Shown here piece after piece: positions 32,739 to 40,806 of a DNA stretch of 62,091 bases (the stretch's first letter is position 1; each line of letters starts with the position of its first letter). The position numbers were made by a program, and so were the translations under genes. The stretch spans positions 1-62,091 of the forward strand of contig CAIRDP010000031.1 in the NCBI GenBank assembly GCA_903877385.1, given 5' to 3'. Source of the DNA: an uncultured Bacteroidales bacterium. Lineage in GTDB: Bacteria; Bacteroidota; Bacteroidia; Bacteroidales; FEN-979. The notes beneath the pieces were generated by a model. The model was not told the DNA's origin. It did no database searches and saw only the letters and a list, made by a program, of their open reading frames with translations.

Positions 32739-35700
32739 ATGAAAAAGCCGGAAAAACTCAAGGAATTTTTTGCAACCAGCTGGGCTATCGACAATAAGTC
32801 AAGCATTTACGTGCTTACTATTATCATCACCATGCTGGGGATACTCTCTTATATCAATATCCCCAAGGAGCAGTTTCCCGAGATCGTCATCCCGACCATT
32901 ATCGTGAATACCGTTTACCCGGGAACTTCCCCCGAAGATATGGAGAACCTGGTGACCAGGCCCATTGAAAAGGAATGCAAGTCGATACAGAACGTTAAAA
33001 AGATCACCAGCAATTCCATACAGGACTTCTCTTCCATCGTTGTGGAATTCACTACCAACATCCCGGTTCCTGAAGCAAAGCAAAGGGTGAGGGATGCCGT
33101 TGACAAGGCAAAATCAAAGCTGCCGAACAACCTGCCGAACGATCCTGATATCGCCGAAGTTGACATTTCGGAGATCCCTATCATGAACATCAACCTTTCG
33201 GGGGATTATGATCTGCAGAGGCTGAAAAAATACGCCAAAGACGCACAGGATAAGATAGAGACGCTTCCCGAGATCACCCGCGTGGATATAGTAGGCGCCC
33301 TTGACCGCGAGATCCAGATCAATGTCGACATGTACAAGATGCAGGCTGCATCTGTTTCGTTCAGGGATATCCAGAATGCAATTGCAGCTGAAAATGTCAC
33401 GGTTTCGGCAGGCACCATTACTAATTTCGGATTAAAGAGAACCCTCAGGGTCACCGGGCAGTTTAAATCGCCCGAGGAGATCAATGACATCATACTTAAG
33501 TCGTCCAGCGGAGCTACGGTATATATCAAGGACATTGCCGAAGTGAGGGATTCGTACAAGGAACAGGAAAGTTTTGCCCGTTTTGAAGGCAAGAACGTGA
33601 TCACCCTCAATGTCATTAAAAAAAGCGGGGCCAACCTTTTGAATGCCTCCGACAAGATCAAGGACATTATTAAGGAGATGCAGAAATCCTCCTATCCTCC
33701 CGATCTGAAAGTTGAACTTACGGGGGAACAGTCGAGATTTACCAGGAGCACCCTCGAAGAGCTGAACAACACCATCATCATTGGCTTTCTCCTGGTCACC
33801 GTGGTGCTGATGTTTTTCATGGGACTCAACAATGCCTTTTTCGTGGCCTTATCGGTTCCCCTTTCGATGTTCGTGGCTTACCTTATCATGCCCCAGCTTG
33901 GATTTACAATGAACATGATCGTCATGTTCGGGTTTATCTTCGCCCTGGGTATTATCGTGGATGATGCCATTGTGGTTATTGAGAATACGCACAGGGTACA
34001 CCGTGATATTCCTGATATAAAAGCTGCGGCGAAGTATGCCGCCGGGGAAGTGTTCCTTCCCATCCTTTCAGGTACATTGACGACCCTTGCTCCATTTTTC
34101 CCCCTGGTGTTCTGGCCGGGTATCGTCGGCAAATTCATGCACTACCTCCCAGTTACACTGATCCTTACTCTCTTTGCCTCTCTATTCGTGGCCTATATCA
34201 TAAACCCAGTGTTTGCTGTCACTTTCATGAAGCATGAATACGACGGGAAGGAATATAAGCTTAAAAAGAAGCCCTTTATGGTCAGCAGCATCATACTTGC
34301 TGCCTTTGCCGTTTTGTTTTACATCGCCCGTGTTTTCACCATGGGGAACCTGCTGATGTTCGCGCTTATCCTTAACGTCATTTACAGGCTATGGCTGAAG
34401 AATGCCATCATTAAGTTCCAAAGCGTATTATGGCCTGCCGTACTGAATTTTTATGAAAGGCAGTTGCGTTTCTTCCTTAAAGGACTTCATCCGTATTACC
34501 TTTTTGGAGGTGTGGTGGCTCTTTTTGTCTTTACCATCATGCTTTTCGGGGCATTCAAACCCCAGGTGCTGTTCTTCCCGAACAATAACCCTGCCACCAT
34601 TTTTATTTACGTTAAGATGCCTGTTGGTACCGATCAGAAGGTAACGGATTCGGTAACCAGGATAGTCGAAACCAGAGTGACCACCATACTGGGCAAGGAC
34701 AACCCCGTGGTGGAATCCATTATTGCAAATGTAGGCCTGGGTGCGGGCGACAGCTTCTTTGACCGTTCAGTTTCTCCCGAAAGGGGCAAGGTCACCGTGA
34801 ATTTCGTCGAAAGCAAGGACAGGCATGGCGTAAAGACCCTAGATTACATGGACCGTATCAGGGCCAATCTCCAGAATATCCCGGGAGTGACCCTCTCGGT
34901 TGAGAAGAATAAAATGGGACCTCCCACCGGCAAACCCGTCAATATCGAGATCACTAGCGAGAATATAGAGGATCTCATTACATCCTCAAAGGACTTCCTG
35001 GTATACCTCGATTCATTGCAGATTCCCGGTATAGATAAGCTCAGGTCTGATTTTGATGAAAGCAAGCCCGAGATCGTCATGGATGTTGACCGTATCAGGG
35101 CCAACCGTGAAGGTCTCAGCGTGGGGCAGATCGGGATGGAACTCAGGACTGCCATTTATGGTTACGAGGCATCCAAGTATAAGGAGGATGAGGACGAGTA
35201 TCCCATACAGGTAAGGTATTCCGAGACTCAGCGAAAGAACATCAACAACCTGATCAACGCGAGGATCACATACCGTGACATGACCTCGGGACAGTTAAGG
35301 CAGATACCTATTTCGGCCGTGGTACAGGTCAATTACCGGGATACTTACGGGGGTATCAAGCGCAAGAACCTAAAACGTGTGATCACTCTTTCGTCAGAAG
35401 TCACCTCGGGCCATACGGCCAACGAAGTCCTTGCCAATATAGGGGCTGCTTTAAAAACCTATAAGCTTCCAAAGGGCGTTGAAGTAAACTTTACCGGCGA
35501 AAAGGAAGACCAGGCCGAAACTATGGCTTTCCTTGTGAATGCGATGATCATTGCCCTCGGGCTTATTTTCTTTATCCTGATAACCCAGTTCGGAAGCATT
35601 ACCAAGAGCCTGATTATCCTCAGCGAAGTAATATTCAGTATTATAGGGGTGTTTATCGGGATGGTCATCTTCCATATGCCTTTCGTCATCACCATGACAG

Positions 35701-36140
35701 GAATAGGCATAGTCGCACTCGGAGGTATAGTTGTAAGGAACGGGATCCTGATCGTGGAATTTGCCGACGTATTGAAAGCCCGCGGAAATTCCTACCGTGA
35801 AGCCATTGTAGGTGCCGGGAAGACCAGGATAACGCCTGTAGTGCTAACCGCTACTGCAACCATGCTTGGGCTGGTTCCCCTGGCTGTAGGGTTCAACATC
35901 AATTTCGTCACCCTGTTTTCACAGCTCAATCCGCATATCTGGGTCGGGGGCGATAACGTATCCTTCTGGGGACCGCTTTCATGGACCATCATCTTCGGAT
36001 TAAGTTTTGCAACCTTTCTGACCCTGATCTTCGTACCGGCACTGCTTATGATTGACGCAAAGGCAAGCGTGAGATACAAGCGCAGGAAGGACCTGAAGAA
36101 GATGAAAGCGCTTCGCGCGGATGAGGGAGCTTCGCGATGA
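32739..36140 (+). CDS. RND-family efflux pump, inner-membrane permease
   Basis: 1133 residues, slightly above the usual 1020-1050. An N-terminal helix (about 20-36) is followed by a periplasmic porter domain (EQFPEIVIPTIIVNTVYPG, SPEDMENLVTRPIEKE), helices 2-6 with the proton-relay pair Asp408-Asp409 (LGIIVDDAIVVIENTHR), a second periplasmic domain and C-terminal helices with GIGIVALGGIVVRNGILIVEF. The extra length lies partly in the cytoplasmic loop (KHEYDGKEYKLKKKPF) and partly near FNINFVTLFSQLNPHIWVGG. The last codons (ADEGASR) are encoded by the tandem repeat at 36109, which may have added residues to the tail. It pumps unknown compounds together with the adaptor upstream. Confidence 0.93.
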   Translation: MKKPEKLKEFFATSWAIDNKSSIYVLTIIITMLGILSYINIPKEQFPEIVIPTIIVNTVYPGTSPEDMENLVTRPIEKECKSIQNVKKITSNSIQDFSSIVVEFTTNIPVPEAKQRVRDAVDKAKSKLPNNLPNDPDIAEVDISEIPIMNINLSGDYDLQRLKKYAKDAQDKIETLPEITRVDIVGALDREIQINVDMYKMQAASVSFRDIQNAIAAENVTVSAGTITNFGLKRTLRVTGQFKSPEEINDIILKSSSGATVYIKDIAEVRDSYKEQESFARFEGKNVITLNVIKKSGANLLNASDKIKDIIKEMQKSSYPPDLKVELTGEQSRFTRSTLEELNNTIIIGFLLVTVVLMFFMGLNNAFFVALSVPLSMFVAYLIMPQLGFTMNMIVMFGFIFALGIIVDDAIVVIENTHRVHRDIPDIKAAAKYAAGEVFLPILSGTLTTLAPFFPLVFWPGIVGKFMHYLPVTLILTLFASLFVAYIINPVFAVTFMKHEYDGKEYKLKKKPFMVSSIILAAFAVLFYIARVFTMGNLLMFALILNVIYRLWLKNAIIKFQSVLWPAVLNFYERQLRFFLKGLHPYYLFGGVVALFVFTIMLFGAFKPQVLFFPNNNPATIFIYVKMPVGTDQKVTDSVTRIVETRVTTILGKDNPVVESIIANVGLGAGDSFFDRSVSPERGKVTVNFVESKDRHGVKTLDYMDRIRANLQNIPGVTLSVEKNKMGPPTGKPVNIEITSENIEDLITSSKDFLVYLDSLQIPGIDKLRSDFDESKPEIVMDVDRIRANREGLSVGQIGMELRTAIYGYEASKYKEDEDEYPIQVRYSETQRKNINNLINARITYRDMTSGQLRQIPISAVVQVNYRDTYGGIKRKNLKRVITLSSEVTSGHTANEVLANIGAALKTYKLPKGVEVNFTGEKEDQAETMAFLVNAMIIALGLIFFILITQFGSITKSLIILSEVIFSIIGVFIGMVIFHMPFVITMTGIGIVALGGIVVRNGILIVEFADVLKARGNSYREAIVGAGKTRITPVVLTATATMLGLVPLAVGFNINFVTLFSQLNPHIWVGGDNVSFWGPLSWTIIFGLSFATFLTLIFVPALLMIDAKASVRYKRRKDLKKMKALRADEGASR

Positions 36141-36179
36141 TGCGGGATGAGGGCGCTTCGCTCTGATGCGGGATGAGGA
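36109..36179. repeat. Tandem 26-bp repeat, about 2.7 copies, at the end of the RND gene
   Basis: Units at 36109-36127 (shortened), 36128-36153 and 36154-36179 share GCTTCGC and GGATGAGG blocks. The first one and a half units encode the last residues and stop of the pump; the rest fills the gap to the convergent tolC-type gene. Confidence 0.75.
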
Positions 36180-36180
36180 T

Positions 36181-37566
36181 CTAGAATTGTTCCAGCAGTT
36201 TGTTCAGCCTTGTTTTCTGGCTTAAAACACCAAATATCGACTGCATATAATTATTGTTTGCAGTAAGGAACTGGGAATACCGTTGGTTAAGGTCGGTGCT
36301 GGAAGCTATCCCCTGGCGGTATTTGGTCATAGTCTTGGTGTAAATCTTGAGTGCGATTTCAAACCCCTTTTTCTGGTTCTGGTATATGGCATAAGCGTTG
36401 CTGAAATCCTTCCTGGCCGTTTCAACCTGCAGTTCAAGACCGACCCTCATCTTTTCATCGGTCACCTTGGTTTTTTCAACATTCAGTCGGGCCTGGTCAA
36501 CCGCGTATTTACGGCTTCCACTGCTCCAGATCGGGACCTGGAGAGACAAGCCCCAGTTCGTGGTCTTGTACCAGGGATACTGGTCACTGAAAAACGCCCA
36601 GGAATTCATTGAAGCACTGGCCGCGATACCCAGGAAACCGGCGAGTGTCGGCTGGTAAGCGGTCTTGGAAAGTTTGTACTGCATCAGTGTAAGATAATCG
36701 CTCCTCTTCAACAAAGTATAATCGATGTTTCTCTGGTAGTCGAAAGGCTGGCCTACCAATGCATCCCTGTCGACCTGTGCCAGGAAGAAATCAAGATGGT
36801 TGGTAAGTACCAGCTCCTGCTCATCTTTTAGGCCGATTACGAATTTAAGACTGGCATAAGCCACATTTCTTGCGCTTTTGGTATCGGTTAGCTGGGCTTC
36901 CAGGTTGGACCTGTTTAAGTCGGCCTGGTCCACATCGATGTCTTCAATAAGGCCCTGATCCTGGGCCTTCCTTGCCTCATCCACCAGCCTGCTTACGACC
37001 ACGTAGGTGGAATCCAGGATCTTGATCGCCTCGTCGGTGACAAGGAGCTGGTAATAGGCATTGGCAACCAGGTCGCGTACGTCAACCTTGTCTTTTAAGT
37101 TCTTCTGCTTGGCGGTTTCCAGATAAGCCTTTGCAGTCTGCAATCCCACCAGGTACTGACCGCTGTAAATGAGCTGATTCAGCTGAAGAGCCCCCTGCAC
37201 ATTGTACTCTACATATAATGACATGGGAACATAATCAGGACCATTCTTAAATATAACAGGATCCATCTGTTTCAGGAAATTCGGCATAACCATCGTTGGT
37301 ACACTCAGGTAATCCATATACGATGCAGTGCCATTGATCTGCGGAAGACCGATCGCCGTATTCTGCTTGACCATTTTACCTGCGATTTTGACATCCGTGG
37401 CCGAATTCTTCAGGTCATAGTTGTTTTCATAGGCAAAGTCCTGTGCCTGCTGCAGGGTGAATTCCAGTGGTTTTTGTTTTACCTGGTTCTGGGCATTAAG
37501 GCAGGCGGGACTACAAGTCAGAAATAGCAATATACTACAGAATAGCTTTTTGGAAGTGGAAAACAT
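36181..37566 (-). CDS. TolC-family outer-membrane efflux protein
   Basis: 461 residues with a signal peptide (LFCSILLFLTCSPACLNAQ). The two helical OEP repeats are visible: LEFTLQQAQDFAYENNYDLK at the start of the first, and the coiled-coil stretch VETARKDFSNAYAIYQNQKK with LKIYTKTMTKYRQGIASSTDLN in the second. It forms the outer-membrane duct for RND or ABC exporters. Instead of following the pump gene it lies convergent to it, 3 bases behind the TetR gene, so the repressor and the channel are made from one transcript and the adaptor and pump from another. Confidence 0.92.
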   Translation of the reverse strand: MFSTSKKLFCSILLFLTCSPACLNAQNQVKQKPLEFTLQQAQDFAYENNYDLKNSATDVKIAGKMVKQNTAIGLPQINGTASYMDYLSVPTMVMPNFLKQMDPVIFKNGPDYVPMSLYVEYNVQGALQLNQLIYSGQYLVGLQTAKAYLETAKQKNLKDKVDVRDLVANAYYQLLVTDEAIKILDSTYVVVSRLVDEARKAQDQGLIEDIDVDQADLNRSNLEAQLTDTKSARNVAYASLKFVIGLKDEQELVLTNHLDFFLAQVDRDALVGQPFDYQRNIDYTLLKRSDYLTLMQYKLSKTAYQPTLAGFLGIAASASMNSWAFFSDQYPWYKTTNWGLSLQVPIWSSGSRKYAVDQARLNVEKTKVTDEKMRVGLELQVETARKDFSNAYAIYQNQKKGFEIALKIYTKTMTKYRQGIASSTDLNQRYSQFLTANNNYMQSIFGVLSQKTRLNKLLEQF

Positions 37567-37569
37567 CGC

Positions 37570-38196
37570 TCAGTCGAATTTTTTAAAGTTCAGATTGTTT
37601 CTTTTTGCTTCATAATAGGCAAGCCCTGTTTCAGTAGCAATGCCCCGAATGAAGTTATCTATCATGACGTCATAGAGGGTACGGAATGAGAATTTCTCGG
37701 CAGGGAAAAATTCAGGATTATGAAGGTCCATCAGCCTGCGGATATAAAGACGGGCGATCAGTTCCACGCTCAGGTCGGTGCGGTAAACACCCTGGCTGAT
37801 CCCTTTCGTGAGATTTACCTGGATTTTCTGAAAGATGAATTCTATCCGTTCTTCCACATGTTTATGATAGATCTCGGGATAGTATTTTAACAGGTCAAAA
37901 GTCATCGAAGGGCTGATGTCCCTGAAATGCTCCCCTAGTTCCTTGCTTACCGTAAGAAGGATGTCTATGGCGTTTATACCCTCAAAATTATATTGTGAAA
38001 AAATGATCTCGAAACTCTGGCGCTCAAGTTCAAGGAGTTTCTCCACCAGTTCGTGCTTGCTGGATACGAATTCGTACAGTTTCTTTTTGGATATCCCCAG
38101 GTCTCTGCAGATATCATCTATGGAAACAGACCTCACCCCGTATTTGTAGAAAAGTTCTCTTACCCTTTCCAGTATGTCTTTCAGTGTGTTATCCAT
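37570..38196 (-). CDS. TetR/AcrR-family regulator, probable efflux repressor
   Basis: 208 residues from the ATG at 38196. The longer open frame to 38367 is excluded because the promoter lies at 38234-38266. The helix-turn-helix reads LFYKYGVRSVSIDDICRDLGIS followed by KKKLYEFVSSKHELVE in a TetR-type N-terminus. The C-terminal domain is helical and typical of ligand-binding TetR proteins. It is directly followed by the tolC-type gene and convergent with the RND adaptor and pump, so autorepression and control of the efflux genes are likely. It resembles the TetR protein at 28623. Confidence 0.9.
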   Translation of the reverse strand: MDNTLKDILERVRELFYKYGVRSVSIDDICRDLGISKKKLYEFVSSKHELVEKLLELERQSFEIIFSQYNFEGINAIDILLTVSKELGEHFRDISPSMTFDLLKYYPEIYHKHVEERIEFIFQKIQVNLTKGISQGVYRTDLSVELIARLYIRRLMDLHNPEFFPAEKFSFRTLYDVMIDNFIRGIATETGLAYYEAKRNNLNFKKFD

Positions 38197-38233
38197 AGAA
38201 AATGTTAAAATCGATACAGGTTTTATGAGTTTG

Positions 38234-38266
38234 CAAAGATAAAAAATTCCCGTATTGAGAAACAAA
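38234..38266 (-). promoter_or_regulatory. Promoter of the tetR-tolC pair
   Basis: On the minus strand TTTG-N21-TATCTTTG fits the Bacteroidota consensus at both boxes (-33 at 38263-38266, -7 at 38234-38241). The leader is about 30 bases, which fixes the ATG at 38196 as the start. Confidence 0.75.
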
Positions 38267-38330
38267 ACACTTACAAAAAGTTTCTTCTTCTCCCCGGGTA
38301 ATTTCCACGAACCCAGGCTTAACAAGACAA

Positions 38331-38398
38331 ATGTAAAGTGCAAAGTGAAATATTTTGGACTTTGCACTTTTCAGTTTACACCTTATACTTCGTTTGTA
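38331..38398. repeat. Palindromic array with 7-bp periodicity
   Basis: A perfect 12-bp inverted repeat (AAAGTGCAAAGT at 38335-38346, ACTTTGCACTTT at 38359-38370) lies within a larger one whose outer arms are ATGTAAAGT and ACTTTACAT. Each side reads as consecutive 7-mers (GTAAAGT, GCAAAGT; ACTTTGC, ACTTTTC, AGTTTAC). It lies upstream of the tetR promoter in the 360-base gap that otherwise holds no gene. No T-run follows, so a simple terminator is unlikely. Confidence 0.65.
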
Positions 38399-38518
38399 AA
38401 CTTTACATCCCCGGCAGACTGGCATCCACCTTGGGTGAATAAATTTGTTACTCTTGCCTCATTACTGTTCATCACGACCTACACAATTTTCGCTATTGTA
38501 AACAAGCATACACTGGTT

Positions 38519-38539
38519 AAAAGCTCGTAAGAGACGAGC
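38519..38539 (-). terminator. Terminator of the Ycf48-like gene
   Basis: On the minus strand GCTCGT-CTCTT-ACGAGC is a perfect 6-bp stem followed by TTTT. It starts 19 bases past the stop codon of the leftward gene at 38558. Confidence 0.6.
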
Positions 38540-38557
38540 GATTGTAATAGATTTATA

Positions 38558-40603
38558 TTACTCTTTAATTATCTTCCCTACTTCAACAGTCCTGTCGTTT
38601 GATAGCCGCACAAAATAAACCCCACTGGGCAGACTTGATATGTTCAATTGTGTTTTGGACTCAGTGACAGGGCGTGAAATTAGCTGCTGACCTTGCAGGT
38701 TATAAATAATAAAGTAGCCTGGCAATAATGAATGTACTGCTTCAACAACTATTTCTGTAGTGGCGGGATTTGGGAAAATCTTGATCGGGGACGTATTTGA
38801 TATCAGGTCGGGAACACCCATCGGAAATCCTCCTCCATTTGTAGTTTTAAGTATTGCCCCACACGAGCCTACAAGATAACCGGTATCCGGACTTGTGAAG
38901 TCAATTGAACCCAGTTCATTTCCAGTGCAGCTTGATAAGATGTTCCAGCTTGAACCTCCATTTGTAGTTTTGATTAATGCTCCTTGCTCGCCTATTGCAA
39001 AGCCTGTGTTTGAGTCGATAAATTTTATAGATGTTAAAAAACGACCATGGGGATAGTAGATATTTTTCCATGTTAATCCTGCATCCTGAGTCTTTATTAT
39101 AGAATCATACCCTGCCACGATGTACCCGGTATTATCATTGGTAAAACAAACAGAATAAAATTGTTTAAAAGCGACATTTTGCAGTTTAGTCCAATTTGTA
39201 CCACCATCAATTGTTTTCAGGATTGACCCATCTCCGACAGCATAACCATGATTCGCATCGGGAAAGCAGATTGATTGTAACGAGGCGTTTGTACCAGATG
39301 ACTGTATATTCCAAGTAATTCCACCATTTGTTGTCTTCAGAATTGTACCACCATGACCGTCTGCATATCCCACATTTGAATCGCAGAAAAAAACCGCGTT
39401 TAAAGGATTCACTGTCCCGCTTGATAATGAGCTCCATGTTGTCCCTGCGTTAGTTGTTTTTAAGATCATTCCCGAATCGCCAACTACATATCCTGTATGT
39501 TCACTGGTAAAACAGGCGGAATTTATCCATTTGCCTGCGTTGAATAAGGGTATCCAGTCATCCCCTCCATTTGTAGTCTTTAATATGGTTCCTGATCCAC
39601 CAAATGCATATCCGGTTTCTGGCTTGGTAAAGCAAACCGAAGTAAGATAATCCATTGTTCCAGCCAACATACTTGTCCAGGACGTTCCGGCATCATTCGT
39701 TTTCATCAAGGAACCACATGTTCCGACTGTATAACCCGTATTTGCATCCGGAAAGCAGACTGAACGATAGCCGCCATATCCACCGTTTGAAATTTCCGAC
39801 CAGGTTGTTCCACCGTCAGTCGTCTTGATAATTATCCCCCCGCCACCTACCGCGTAGCCCGTAGTTGAGTTAATGAATTTAACTGAGCTCAATTCATAAG
39901 TTGATCCACTCGAAGGATGGGACCAGGTTGTTCCTCCGTCATCTGTTTTAAGGATCCGTCCAAGGGTACCTACAATGATTCCATGATTGACATCGGTAAA
40001 AGCGATTGAACAATAGCATTCATCCTGTTCATCCGATTGCTCGGTCCAGGTAATACCGCCATCCGTGGTTTTCACGATCTCATCCCATTCATCACCGACT
40101 GCAAAACCGACGTTGGAATTCACAAAAAAGACATTGGTAAATGAATCGATCGTGCCTGTTGATAATATCGACCAGGTTTGACCACCATTTGTTGTCTTTA
40201 AAATCTTTCCAATATCACTTGCGATATAGCCAGTCTGGGAATCAACAAAGAAAATAGAGAAAAGATGCTGACTTGTTCCTGAGTTAACTTTATTCCATGT
40301 GTTTCCACCATCCGTAGTTTTAATAATCGTTCCAAACAGTCCAACTGCATAGCCAGTATTTGCATTGAGAAAGGCGACAGAATTTAATCTAATTGTTGTT
40401 CCACTGTTTGGCAAAGTCCAGGTAGATCCTCCATCAGTTGTTTTAACAACGATCCCCGATTCACCTACCGCACAACCGTGATTCGTATCTGTGAAGTAAA
40501 CAGAAGTCAGAATATTCCCCTGTGGCAAGGGGTTCTGCCATGTCCATTGTGAAAAAGCGGATAATGGAGAAAAGAACAATACAATGTAAATGAGTTTTTT
40601 CAT
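38558..40603 (-). CDS. Ycf48/BNR-like repeat T9SS surface protein
   Basis: A 681-residue protein with a signal peptide (MKKLIYIVLFFSPLSAFSQ). About 13 repeats of 42-46 residues follow, each with the pattern GYAVGxxGxIxKTTDGGxTWxxxxSGTxxxLxSVxFxD, which is the Ycf48-like/BNR (sialidase-type) propeller repeat. The last 90 residues are a T9SS type A sorting domain (IFPNPATTEIVVEAV, IIYNLQGQQLI, LNISSLPSGVYFVRLSND, KIIKE). Proteins of this layout are common exported surface proteins of Bacteroidota, and their ligands are mostly unknown. No sialidase catalytic residues were sought or seen. Confidence 0.9.
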   Translation of the reverse strand: MKKLIYIVLFFSPLSAFSQWTWQNPLPQGNILTSVYFTDTNHGCAVGESGIVVKTTDGGSTWTLPNSGTTIRLNSVAFLNANTGYAVGLFGTIIKTTDGGNTWNKVNSGTSQHLFSIFFVDSQTGYIASDIGKILKTTNGGQTWSILSTGTIDSFTNVFFVNSNVGFAVGDEWDEIVKTTDGGITWTEQSDEQDECYCSIAFTDVNHGIIVGTLGRILKTDDGGTTWSHPSSGSTYELSSVKFINSTTGYAVGGGGIIIKTTDGGTTWSEISNGGYGGYRSVCFPDANTGYTVGTCGSLMKTNDAGTSWTSMLAGTMDYLTSVCFTKPETGYAFGGSGTILKTTNGGDDWIPLFNAGKWINSACFTSEHTGYVVGDSGMILKTTNAGTTWSSLSSGTVNPLNAVFFCDSNVGYADGHGGTILKTTNGGITWNIQSSGTNASLQSICFPDANHGYAVGDGSILKTIDGGTNWTKLQNVAFKQFYSVCFTNDNTGYIVAGYDSIIKTQDAGLTWKNIYYPHGRFLTSIKFIDSNTGFAIGEQGALIKTTNGGSSWNILSSCTGNELGSIDFTSPDTGYLVGSCGAILKTTNGGGFPMGVPDLISNTSPIKIFPNPATTEIVVEAVHSLLPGYFIIYNLQGQQLISRPVTESKTQLNISSLPSGVYFVRLSNDRTVEVGKIIKE

Positions 40604-40780
40604 AAAGCATCGTGGCTTAAAAGTGGTTTCAGGTATAATATGGGTAGAATAGATGTTGATGGAAATTTCTCTTTTTAAAGTAAATCATAGATGCACCATG
40701 TTTCAATTCAAGATTCCAGAAAGTAACAAAGCAATCCTTTTGAGAGGCATAATGGTTGTTAAATAATGTCAGGGTTTTAG

Positions 40781-40788
40781 TACTTTTG
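40781..40788 (+). promoter_or_regulatory. -7 promoter element of the M14 peptidase gene
   Basis: TACTTTTG fits TAnnTTTG, 18 bases before the ATG at 40807, with a GTTG 22 bases upstream as a poor -33 box. It supports 40807 rather than 40756 as the start. Confidence 0.5.
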
Positions 40789-40806
40789 GATCAGAAAACT
40801 CCTTCC

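Noticed and set aside
38335-38370. Terminator hairpin upstream of tetR
   Set aside because: The perfect stem lacks a T-run on either strand, and a better terminator for the gene to the right lies at 38519-38539.
38558-40603. CRISPR-like regular repeat
   Set aside because: The roughly 130-base period is the codon image of 42-46-residue propeller repeats within one open frame.
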